In this document: positions 1-9,029 of the stretch, in pieces | Numbering within the stretch: position 1 is the stretch's first letter | How the letters are laid out: every line of letters starts with the position of its first letter | Source of the DNA: Bacteroidales bacterium | Lineage (GTDB): Bacteria; Bacteroidota; Bacteroidia; Bacteroidales; F082 | DNA: 41,334 bases | Direction of reading: 5' to 3' | NCBI GenBank assembly: GCA_017649945.1 | Contig: JAGCFU010000046.1 | Coordinates: forward strand, 1 to 41,334 | The notes under the pieces: generated by a model | Databases searched by the model: none | What the model was told of the DNA's origin: nothing | The model's input: the letters and a program-made list of their open reading frames with translations, nothing else | Program-made: the position numbers and the translations under genes

Positions 1-595
1 CGGATTTCCCGGAAGTCTATGCATCTCTGTCAACGAACAAGTGGTACACGGCATCCCGGGTAACTACGAGCTCCGCGACGGTGACATCGTCTCAATCGAC
101 TGCGGCACAGTGCTGAACGGTTACGTCGGTGACTCAGCCTACACATTCTGCTGCGGCGAGGTGTCGGAAGAGGTGAAGCTCCTTCTCAAACGCACGAAGG
201 AATCACTCTACAAAGGCATCGAGGCAGCAGTGGCAGGCAACCGCATCGGCGATATCGGATACGCAGTGCAAAGCCACGTTGAGCAATTCGGTTACGGCGT
301 CGTTCGCGAGCTCGTCGGACATGGTGTGGGACGTAAAATGCATGAAGACCCGCAAGTGCCAAACTACGGAAAGCGCGGAACAGGCACCAAACTGGACGAA
401 GGCATGGTACTCGCCATCGAACCGATGATAACACTCGGAAAAAAAGAAATCGTGCAGGAACGTGACGGTTGGACTATCACCACACGTGACAGAAAACCAG
501 CCGCTCACTTCGAACACGATATCGCAGTACGCCACGGCAAAGCCGAAATATTATCAAGTTTTGAATGGGCAGAAGCAGTAGAAAATAACCAATAA
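1..595 (+). CDS. map: Methionine aminopeptidase, type I (5' truncated)
   Basis: Removes the initiator methionine from nascent proteins in the cytosol. The reading frame is open from base 2, so the gene begins before the window; the GTG at 41 is an internal valine codon, not a start. The visible part carries the M24 metal-ligand pattern: an Asp in [16 protein letters not shown] and a second Asp nine to twelve residues on, the His of LVGHGVG, the Glu of AIEPMI and the Glu of HFEHDIAV. It sits 11 bases before infA, the usual place for map inside bacterial ribosomal operons (commonly secY-map-infA). Assignment is firm; only the N-terminus is missing. Confidence 0.95.
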   Translation, partial: GFPGSLCISVNEQVVHGIPGNYELRDGDIVSIDCGTVLNGYVGDSAYTFCCGEVSEEVKLLLKRTKESLYKGIEAAVAGNRIGDIGYAVQSHVEQFGYGVVRELVGHGVGRKMHEDPQVPNYGKRGTGTKLDEGMVLAIEPMITLGKKEIVQERDGWTITTRDRKPAAHFEHDIAVRHGKAEILSSFEWAEAVENNQ

Positions 596-606
596 AAAGA
601 AATTAT

Positions 607-825
607 ATGGCAAAACAGTTGTCGATAGAACAAGACGGTACAGTAACAGAATCACTCGGTAATGCAATGTTCCGGGTTGAATTGGAGAACGGTCTGCAAA
701 TCATAGCACACATCTCCGGAAAAATGCGCATGCATTACATCAAAATTCTCCCTGGAGACAAGGTAAGACTCGAGATGTCGCCTTACGATTTGACAAAAGG
801 TCGTATAACTTTCAGGTATAAATAA
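607..825 (+). CDS. infA: Translation initiation factor IF-1
   Basis: IF-1 binds the ribosomal A site of the 30S subunit during initiation. The product is 72 residues, the normal length, and is a single S1/OB-fold domain: residues about 10-70 contain the family blocks [15 protein letters not shown] and [16 protein letters not shown], ending ITFRYK. It lies between map and rpmJ, the classic alpha/spc operon order. Confidence 0.98.
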   Translation: MAKQLSIEQDGTVTESLGNAMFRVELENGLQIIAHISGKMRMHYIKILPGDKVRLEMSPYDLTKGRITFRYK

Positions 826-830
826 AAAAT

Positions 831-858
831 TGTGTTATTTTTGTAAATCGTAACACAA
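831..858 (+). promoter_or_regulatory. Inverted repeat overlapping the rpmJ promoter region
   Basis: TGTGTTA at 831-837 is the exact reverse complement of TAACACA at 851-857 (8 bp if the flanking T and A are counted), with a 13-base loop. The right arm lies just upstream of the -7 element at 866-873, and the loop contains a TTG that could serve as the -33 element. This is either an operator or a weak RNA hairpin in read-through transcripts. No regulator is identified. Confidence 0.35.
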
Positions 859-865
859 AAAAGCG

Positions 866-873
866 TAATTTTG
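866..873 (+). promoter_or_regulatory. Bacteroidota -7 element (TAATTTTG) for rpmJ and downstream ribosomal genes
   Basis: It matches TAnnTTTG exactly, and a TTG lies 22 bases upstream at 841-843. It would give rpmJ-rpsM-rpsK-rpsD-rpoA-rplQ an internal promoter separate from map-infA, with a leader of about 40 bases before the ATG at 920. Confidence 0.5.
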
Positions 874-919
874 CGCGCTAAAAAAGAATGCTTCGAAAAG
901 AATAAAAAAAGTATATAAA

Positions 920-1036
920 ATGAAAGTAAGAGCATCAATCAAGAAGAGATCAGACGATTGCAAAATAGTGCGTCGTAAAGGTAAATTGTATGTAATTAAC
1001 AAAAAGAACCCTAAAGAAAAACAACGTCAGGGTTAA
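920..1036 (+). CDS. rpmJ: Ribosomal protein L36
   Basis: A 38-residue 50S protein starting [10 protein letters not shown] and ending KEKQRQG, both L36 hallmarks. The zinc ribbon of classical L36 (three Cys and one His) is broken here: only Cys14 remains, and the other ligand positions are Ser, Asn and Lys, so this is a zinc-independent (C-minus) form, as is common in Bacteroidota. The length matches the family. It lies between infA and rpsM as in other bacteria. Confidence 0.96.
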   Translation: MKVRASIKKRSDDCKIVRRKGKLYVINKKNPKEKQRQG

Positions 1037-1059
1037 TTAAAATAAAAAACAGATAAACT

Positions 1060-1437
1060 ATGGCTAGAATTGCTGGTGTAGATATCCCGAACAACAAACA
1101 AGGTCAAATATCTTTAACCTACATTTACGGTATCGGCCGTTCAGCTGCTAAAGCTATCCTTGCACAGGCTAACGTCCCAGCTGATAAGAAAGTCCAGGAC
1201 TGGACCGATGATGAACAGAACGCTATCCGTAACATCATCGCCGACAACTACAAGACAGAAGGTGAACTCCGCAGCGAGATCCAAATCAACATCAAACGTT
1301 TGATGGATATCGGTTGCTACAGAGGAATCCGTCACCGTCTCGGATTACCACTCCGTGGTCAGAGCACAAAGAACAACGCTCGTACACGTAAAGGTCGTAA
1401 GAAGACCGTTGCAAATAAGAAGAAAGCTACTAAATAG
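1060..1437 (+). CDS. rpsM: Ribosomal protein S13
   Basis: A 125-residue 30S head protein that contacts the tRNAs and the 50S subunit. N-terminal [13 protein letters not shown], the helix-two-turn-helix [13 protein letters not shown], and the C-terminal [19 protein letters not shown] followed by a basic Lys-rich tail are all family signatures. It starts 23 bases after rpmJ and is co-oriented with the rest of the operon. Confidence 0.98.
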   Translation: MARIAGVDIPNNKQGQISLTYIYGIGRSAAKAILAQANVPADKKVQDWTDDEQNAIRNIIADNYKTEGELRSEIQINIKRLMDIGCYRGIRHRLGLPLRGQSTKNNARTRKGRKKTVANKKKATK

Positions 1438-1446
1438 CCATTAGTG

Positions 1447-1502
1447 ATTAGCAATTAGCCATTAGAGTTGTTTTATCTAATAGCTAATGGCTAACGGCTA
1501 AT
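1447..1502. repeat. Imperfect palindromic repeat in the rpsM-rpsK gap
   Basis: The left arm ATTAGCAATTAGCCATTAG (1447-1465) pairs with CTAATGGCTAACGGCTAAT (1484-1502) at 17 of 19 positions around an 18-base loop. The arms are themselves built of short ATTAGC-like units, which continue just outside on both sides. There is no T-tract, so it is not a classical terminator. It looks like a small REP-type interspersed element inserted within a ribosomal operon. Confidence 0.6.
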
Positions 1503-1554
1503 AGCTAAAACGTGGTTGGATCATAATTAATACCATTAAAAAAAAGTAAATTAA

Positions 1555-1944
1555 ATGGCAAAAAACACAAAATCTGTTAAGAAACGTGTTGTGAAGATCG
1601 AAGCTACCGGTAAGGCTTTTATCAAAGCTTCTTTCAATAACATCATCATTTCATTAGCAAACAATGAAGGACAGGTCATTTCTTGGGCATCAGCCGGAAA
1701 GATGGGCTTCAAGGGTTCAAAAAAGAACACTCCTTACGCAGCTCAGATGGCAGCAGAAGAATGCTCAAAGACAGCATATGACTTGGGATTACGTAAAGTT
1801 AAAGTTTTCGTCAAGGGACCAGGCGCAGGCCGTGAATCAGCTATCCGCGCTATCCACTCATCAGGCGTAGAGGTGACAGAAATCATCGACGTCACTCCAA
1901 TACCGCACAACGGTTGCCGTCCGCCAAAACGCAGAAGAGTGTAA
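1555..1944 (+). CDS. rpsK: Ribosomal protein S11
   Basis: A 129-residue 30S platform protein. Family blocks are [33 protein letters not shown] and the C-terminal [18 protein letters not shown]. The length is normal. It is separated from rpsM by 117 bases holding a palindromic repeat, and is followed after 27 bases by rpsD. Confidence 0.98.
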   Translation: MAKNTKSVKKRVVKIEATGKAFIKASFNNIIISLANNEGQVISWASAGKMGFKGSKKNTPYAAQMAAEECSKTAYDLGLRKVKVFVKGPGAGRESAIRAIHSSGVEVTEIIDVTPIPHNGCRPPKRRRV

Positions 1945-1971
1945 TTGTTTAACATTTAAAAAGTAAAAGTT

Positions 1972-2577
1972 ATGGCAAGATATACAGGTCCTAAGACAAA
2001 GATCGCCCGTAAGTTTGGTGAACCAATCTACGGCTCAGACAAGTATTACGAAAAGAGAAATTTCCCTCCGGGACAACATGGAGCTGCAAAGAAACGTAAA
2101 AAAGTTTCTGAATACGGTGTCCAGTTGCAGGAAAAACAAAAGGCAAAATACACCTATGGTATCCTCGAGCGCCAGTTCCGCAACACCTTCGAGAAAGCTT
2201 CGAAGAAGAAGGGTATCACCGGTGAAATCCTCCTCCAGCTCATCGAATCACGTGTCGACAACACAGTGTACCGTCTCGGTATCGCTCCTACACGTGACGC
2301 TGCCCGCCAGTTAGTCAGCCACCGTCACATCACAGTGAACGGCAAGGTGATGAACATCCCTTCAGCAATGCTGAAACCAGGCGACATCGTAGCAGTGCGC
2401 GAGAAATCAAAGAGCTTGGAAGTTATTACAAATTCAGTGGCAGGCCATTCAAACAGCTTCCCATGGTTAGAATGGGATTCAAATACCCTCACAGGAAAGT
2501 TCATGAGCTATCCTAACCGCGAGGATATTCCTGAAACCATCAATGAACAGCTTATCGTTGAGTTGTATTCTAAATAA
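1972..2577 (+). CDS. rpsD: Ribosomal protein S4
   Basis: A 201-residue primary 16S rRNA-binding protein; in other bacteria S4 also represses its own operon. It begins [18 protein letters not shown]. An S4 RNA-binding domain covers roughly residues 90-155, with [20 protein letters not shown] and [10 protein letters not shown]. The N-terminal zinc-finger Cys cluster found in some S4 proteins is absent. It lies between rpsK and rpoA, the standard alpha-operon order. Confidence 0.98.
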   Translation: MARYTGPKTKIARKFGEPIYGSDKYYEKRNFPPGQHGAAKKRKKVSEYGVQLQEKQKAKYTYGILERQFRNTFEKASKKKGITGEILLQLIESRVDNTVYRLGIAPTRDAARQLVSHRHITVNGKVMNIPSAMLKPGDIVAVREKSKSLEVITNSVAGHSNSFPWLEWDSNTLTGKFMSYPNREDIPETINEQLIVELYSK

Positions 2578-2596
2578 TCGAATATAAACTGATATT

Positions 2597-3589
2597 ATGG
2601 CAATATTAGCATTTCAAAGACCTGATAAGGTCGTCATGGTAGAATCGACAGACAAACACGGTGTCTTCGAATTTCGCCCACTCGAACCTGGCTACGGCAT
2701 GACCATCGGTAATGCCTTGAGAAGAGTTCTCCTCTCATCGCTCGAAGGTTTCGCCATCACTTCAATCCGCATTGAAGGCGTGGAACATGAAATGGCTCCA
2801 ATCCCTGGCGTCATCGAAGACCTCACCGACATCGTGCTGAAGTTCAAGCAAGTTCGTTTCAAACAACAGATCCCGGGTGAGACATTCGAAAAAGTCACCG
2901 TCGTCATCGGTGGACAAGAAGAATTTGTCGCCGGCGACATCAACAAGTTCCTCTCAGTGTTCCAAGTGCTGAACCCGGAACTCGTGATCTGCCACATGGA
3001 CCCATCGGTGAAGTTGACTATCGACATGACCATCAACAAAGGTAGAGGTTATGTCAACGCCGACGAGAACAAAGTTCTCAACGCACCGGTCAACACCATC
3101 GCCATCGATTCAATCCATACACCTATCAGAAACGTCAGCTTTAAGGTTGATAACTACCGTGTCGAGCAGAAGACCGACTACGAGAAGCTCATCCTTGACA
3201 TCGAAACAGATGGCTCAATCAATCCGAAAGATGCAATGACGGAAGCTGCTAAGATCCTCATCTATCACCTCATGCTGTTCTCAGACGAACGCATCACCCT
3301 GATGGACGAACAGAAGACAGTGTCAGAAGACTTTGACGAAGGCTCACTGCACATCCGTCAACTTCTGAAGACCAAACTCGTCGACATGGATCTTTCAGTT
3401 CGCGCTCTGAACTGCCTCAAAGCAGCCGAAGTCGAAACAATCGGTGAACTCGTCGCCCTTAACAAAGCCGACCTTCTCAAGTTCCGCAACTTCGGTAAGA
3501 AGTCACTCACAGAACTCGAAGAATTGGTCAGAAGCAAGGGACTCGAATTTGGAATGAATATCAGTAAATATAAATTAGATAAGGAATAA
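2597..3589 (+). CDS. rpoA: RNA polymerase alpha subunit
   Basis: A 330-residue subunit that dimerises to nucleate RNA polymerase assembly. The N-terminal domain (about residues 20-235) shows the family block [19 protein letters not shown]; the C-terminal helix-hairpin-helix domain (about 255-325) shows [16 protein letters not shown] and [13 protein letters not shown], the DNA- and activator-contacting part. It is full length and lies 5 bases upstream of rplQ, so the two are co-translated. Confidence 0.98.
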   Translation: MAILAFQRPDKVVMVESTDKHGVFEFRPLEPGYGMTIGNALRRVLLSSLEGFAITSIRIEGVEHEMAPIPGVIEDLTDIVLKFKQVRFKQQIPGETFEKVTVVIGGQEEFVAGDINKFLSVFQVLNPELVICHMDPSVKLTIDMTINKGRGYVNADENKVLNAPVNTIAIDSIHTPIRNVSFKVDNYRVEQKTDYEKLILDIETDGSINPKDAMTEAAKILIYHLMLFSDERITLMDEQKTVSEDFDEGSLHIRQLLKTKLVDMDLSVRALNCLKAAEVETIGELVALNKADLLKFRNFGKKSLTELEELVRSKGLEFGMNISKYKLDKE

Positions 3590-3594
3590 TAGAG

Positions 3595-4068
3595 ATGAGA
3601 CACAATAAGAAAATAAATCATTTAGGAAGAAAAGCCGCTCACCGTAATTCGATGCTCGCTAACATGGCATCATCATTGATCCTTGAGAAACGCATCATTA
3701 CCACGACAGCTAAGGCAAAGGCTTTGCGTATCTACGTAGAACCGATGATCACCCGTTCCAAAGACGACTCAACAAATTCACGTCGTATCGTTTTCGCACA
3801 GTTGCAGAATAAATACGCTGTGACAGAACTCTTCCGCGAAGTGAGCCAGAAAGTCGCTAACCGTCCAGGTGGCTACACAAGAATCATTAAGCTCGGCCTC
3901 CGCGCAGGTGACAGCGCCGACATGTGTATGATGGAACTCGTTGACTACAACGATATCTACACCAACGGCAAGAAAGCTGCTAAAGCAACCAAGACAACAC
4001 GTCGTGGCGGCAAGAAGAAAGCAGAAGCTCCTGCAGCACCAGCAGCAGAAGAAGCAAAGGCTGAATAA
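3595..4068 (+). CDS. rplQ: Ribosomal protein L17 with an Ala/Lys/Glu-rich tail
   Basis: A 157-residue 50S protein. Residues 1-115 are the L17 core ([21 protein letters not shown], then [10 protein letters not shown], then [21 protein letters not shown]). Residues after about 120 are a low-complexity extension of Lys, Ala and Glu, longer than in E. coli L17 (about 127 residues); such tails are frequent in Bacteroidota. It is the last gene of the alpha operon and is followed by a strong terminator. Confidence 0.97.
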   Translation: MRHNKKINHLGRKAAHRNSMLANMASSLILEKRIITTTAKAKALRIYVEPMITRSKDDSTNSRRIVFAQLQNKYAVTELFREVSQKVANRPGGYTRIIKLGLRAGDSADMCMMELVDYNDIYTNGKKAAKATKTTRRGGKKKAEAPAAPAAEEAKAE

Positions 4069-4092
4069 TAAGTCTATCAATAATAGATAATC

Positions 4093-4127
4093 AATAGAGA
4101 CGTTTCTTGAAACGTCTCTATTTTTTT
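4093..4127 (+). terminator. Rho-independent terminator of the alpha ribosomal operon
   Basis: A perfect 13-bp stem, AATAGAGACGTTT (4093-4105) with AAACGTCTCTATT (4110-4122), loop CTTG, followed by a run of seven T (4121-4127). It lies 25 bases after the rplQ stop. Confidence 0.92.
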
Positions 4128-4207
4128 ATTCTCCGTGTATAAAATTTTATTTTGGGTGTACAAAATTTTACTTTAAATGTAAATCGTTTTATTCTCCGTG
4201 TATTTTT
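4124..4207. repeat. Four 21-bp direct repeats, exact helical phasing, upstream of the mini-protein operon
   Basis: Units start at 4124, 4145, 4166 and 4187. The first and last share a 17-base exact match, TTTTATTCTCCGTGTAT (4124-4140 and 4187-4203). The second matches the first at 22 of 26 aligned bases, and the third is decayed but keeps TTTTA and ATGTA. The 21-bp period is two turns of B-DNA, so all units face the same side of the helix. The array ends 33 bases before the -7 element at 4241. This is the geometry of a tandem binding site for a direct-repeat-reading regulator such as a LytTR protein (inference). With the terminator, promoter and leader hairpin, it accounts for the otherwise gene-free stretch 4069-4397. 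Confidence 0.7.
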
Positions 4208-4240
4208 GAAAAAAATAATTTTAACATTAAAAAATTATAG

Positions 4241-4248
4241 TACTTTTG
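4241..4248 (+). promoter_or_regulatory. Bacteroidota -7 element (TACTTTTG) for the mini-protein/lipoprotein operon
   Basis: Exact TAnnTTTG match. No clear TTG lies 19-21 bases upstream, which fits a promoter needing an activator bound at the adjacent 21-bp array. The predicted start near 4255 leaves a leader of about 145 bases, AT-rich and without an ORF. Confidence 0.55.
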
Positions 4249-4253
4249 CGGCC

Positions 4254-4292
4254 GTTTTAGACGGTATTTTTTCCATAAACGAGTTCTAAAAC
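4254..4292 (+). promoter_or_regulatory. Stem-loop at the 5' end of the long leader
   Basis: GTTTTAGA (4254-4261) is the reverse complement of TCTAAAAC (4285-4292). It sits exactly at the predicted transcript start, so the mRNA would begin with this 8-bp hairpin. It may protect the transcript or regulate it; no known riboswitch is recognised. Confidence 0.35.
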
Positions 4293-4397
4293 CTACTTTT
4301 TAACACTATATATCACCTTTTTATTTATTCATTTTTATTTACTTTTTTTTAATTGTTTAATCGTAAAAACGATTTGTAATTATTTGATTAAATTAAA

Positions 4398-4700
4398 ATG
4401 AAAAAGTTTTCGGAAAAAGCAAAAGCCTTTGTTAAAGTCATGGCAATAGTAGCAGTGCTGCTGTTGCCAGGTAAATCAATCGGACAAACCAACACGGATG
4501 GATTCTTCTCATCCTACAGCGGTGATTACGCAGAACGCACAAACTCCTACGATGATGTTGCAAATCAAACGTTCGGTCAAAACTATGGATTAGGCATGGG
4601 CTTAGGTAGCCCACAACATGAATCACCAGTGGGTAGCGGACTCTTAATCATGACAATCGCGGGCGCCAGCTACGTGTTACTTAAAAAGAAGAACAACTGA
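4398..4700 (+). CDS. Small secreted protein with C-terminal PxGSG-TM-Lys anchor segment (unknown function)
   Basis: I do not recognise a named family. The product is 100 residues: a Sec signal peptide (Lys-rich start, hydrophobic 12-24, likely cleavage near SIGQ at 30), a short polar middle with DGFFSSYSGDY at 34-44, and a C-terminal segment SPVGSGLLIMTIAGASYVLL (77-96) followed by KKKNN. That tail (short motif, one hydrophobic stretch, basic end) has the layout of a protein-sorting signal and resembles the PID-CTERM signals of Bacteroidota, but with PVGSG in place of PIDGG (inference). The same plan, including DGFF and PIGSGLLIM, recurs at the N-terminus of the 614-residue protein at 31580. 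Its stop is 2 bases before the next start, so the two genes are translationally coupled. Confidence 0.8.
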   Translation: MKKFSEKAKAFVKVMAIVAVLLLPGKSIGQTNTDGFFSSYSGDYAERTNSYDDVANQTFGQNYGLGMGLGSPQHESPVGSGLLIMTIAGASYVLLKKKNN

Positions 4701-4702
4701 TT

Positions 4703-6262
4703 ATGAAAAAAATAAGCATTATCTTGGTGGCGTTGTCATTTTTGATGACTTTAACGCAATGTAAGAAAAAAGATTTACATATAGTAAACGATGCCGTATA
4801 TATTACACTTGATGTAAATAATGGCTCAAGAATTGATGTGAACACAACGACAGGTGCCGTAAGATTTGGAAGATATGACGTTATTTACGCTGTAAGCGAC
4901 GGAAAATTTGTAGGAACCCTTGAACATAACGGTGAGAGATTCTCCGGCTCTATTGAAGGAGCAGTCGAAGGCGAACCTCTTTTCTTCTATTTCTTTGGAA
5001 ATAAAAGACCTGATTATCTTAAAGTTGGAGAATCGACATCATGCTCGGTGGTTATCGACGACCAAACCGACAAACTACCAGTCATTTCATGCGGCTTGTC
5101 AAATGAGGAGTTCTCTGCAGAAACCAACATCTATTCAGTGTTCTTGAGGAATAGATGTGCTTTGGTGAAGTTTAATGTCAGCACAATATCTGAAGATGAG
5201 GCTACCTGCATTAGCGGATTAAATAACAAAGTGGAGATAGATTTCTCTACATGCACATGCAAATACAGCCAGGCAAAGAACGGTGTTATTAAACTGAAAC
5301 CGGGCTCAGGTGAACGTTGGGCTATACTTCTTCCAAACGATGAGGCGATAGATGAAGGCGCCATTGGAACGGTGTTTTCAGCAGATTACCGTTACTTCGG
5401 CAGCCGTCCGGCTATGGATGCTATTTATAATAATGACTATATCGCATACGGCTATGATATTTCTATTGAAACAGCAGCCGAAGGTGATGGGAAGTTCTCA
5501 ATGAATGGCTCAAAACGTGTCATCTTTGCAAAAGGCAACGTGCAGTATATTGCTGCTAAGGGTACTGAAAAAGCTTGTTGGAAATTCGCTGATAATCAAT
5601 ACGATATGTTGCCAAATACAGCCGAACAAACTGGTGACGGCGTCAATATCAACCGCGATCGCTTCGGATGGGGCACGGGAGATAATCCTAATAATGTGTC
5701 GACCAGAAATGCAGACTATTTCGATTACGTCGACTGGGGTAAGAACTTCCCGAACGATGAGGGCTTCGACTGGCACGCTCCTAAATGTATCGAATGGGAA
5801 TATGTTATGTTTACACGTAACGCGTCGAAACTTAACGGAGTGTATAACGCACGTTATGCAAGAGCAAGAATCGACACCCCTGAAGGCGACAGAATAAACG
5901 GCTTAATATTGTTCCCTGATGTGTATAATCATCCGGGAGACGTGGAACTTCCCAAAAAAGCGAGCATAAACTACACCACAGACAACAACGGTGGCGCTTA
6001 TACTGATAACATCTACTCAGTGGAAGATTGGGAAAAGATGGAGTTGGCAGGAGCGGTGTTTTTACCGGCAGGCGGTCAACGTATCGTAAAAAGCGGCTCA
6101 CTCGGTTTTTATGATGTTAACGTGGGAGGTCATTACTGGTCACAGTGCGACCTCGGTGATCCGGAACACGCCTGTAATATTTATTTTACCACTTATCGCC
6201 CGTATATCTACGACAAAAACGACAAATATAAAGGCTTCTCAGTAAGACTTGTTCACGAATAA
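4703..6262 (+). CDS. Lipoprotein with fimbrillin-like N-terminal part and FISUMP-like C-terminal domain
   Basis: 519 residues. The signal peptide ends in LMTLTQC with lipid-modifiable Cys20, followed by KKKD; Gln before Cys is not canonical but is common in Bacteroidales lipoproteins. Residues about 25-260 (ITLDVNNGSRIDVN, then VGTLEHNGERFSGSI) resemble the start of fimbrillin/Mfa-type proteins. Residues about 265-519 (KRVIFAKGNVQY, WKFADNQYD, FGWGTGDN, NGLILFPDVY, WEKMELAGAVFLPAGG, GFSVRLVHE) match a repeatedly seen Bacteroidales surface domain of the FISUMP type. No T9SS C-terminal domain is present. It is probably outer-membrane or surface anchored. Role unknown; it is paired with the mini-protein upstream and is paralogous to residues 110-614 of the protein at 31580. 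Confidence 0.8.
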   Translation: MKKISIILVALSFLMTLTQCKKKDLHIVNDAVYITLDVNNGSRIDVNTTTGAVRFGRYDVIYAVSDGKFVGTLEHNGERFSGSIEGAVEGEPLFFYFFGNKRPDYLKVGESTSCSVVIDDQTDKLPVISCGLSNEEFSAETNIYSVFLRNRCALVKFNVSTISEDEATCISGLNNKVEIDFSTCTCKYSQAKNGVIKLKPGSGERWAILLPNDEAIDEGAIGTVFSADYRYFGSRPAMDAIYNNDYIAYGYDISIETAAEGDGKFSMNGSKRVIFAKGNVQYIAAKGTEKACWKFADNQYDMLPNTAEQTGDGVNINRDRFGWGTGDNPNNVSTRNADYFDYVDWGKNFPNDEGFDWHAPKCIEWEYVMFTRNASKLNGVYNARYARARIDTPEGDRINGLILFPDVYNHPGDVELPKKASINYTTDNNGGAYTDNIYSVEDWEKMELAGAVFLPAGGQRIVKSGSLGFYDVNVGGHYWSQCDLGDPEHACNIYFTTYRPYIYDKNDKYKGFSVRLVHE

Positions 6263-6301
6263 AAAATTTGTAACTTCTAACTGCAACTTAAAACTTTTTT
6301 G

Positions 6302-6309
6302 TATCTTTG
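6302..6309 (+). promoter_or_regulatory. Bacteroidota -7 element (TATCTTTG) for eno
   Basis: Exact TAnnTTTG match 35 bases before the enolase ATG, giving a leader of about 30 bases. It is preceded by a TAACTTC-type AT-rich spacer. No good -33 TTG at the usual distance. Confidence 0.55.
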
Positions 6310-6332
6310 TAGCTTGATTAATTAGGTTTTAA

Positions 6333-9028
<2,696 letters not shown>

Positions 9029-9029
9029 A

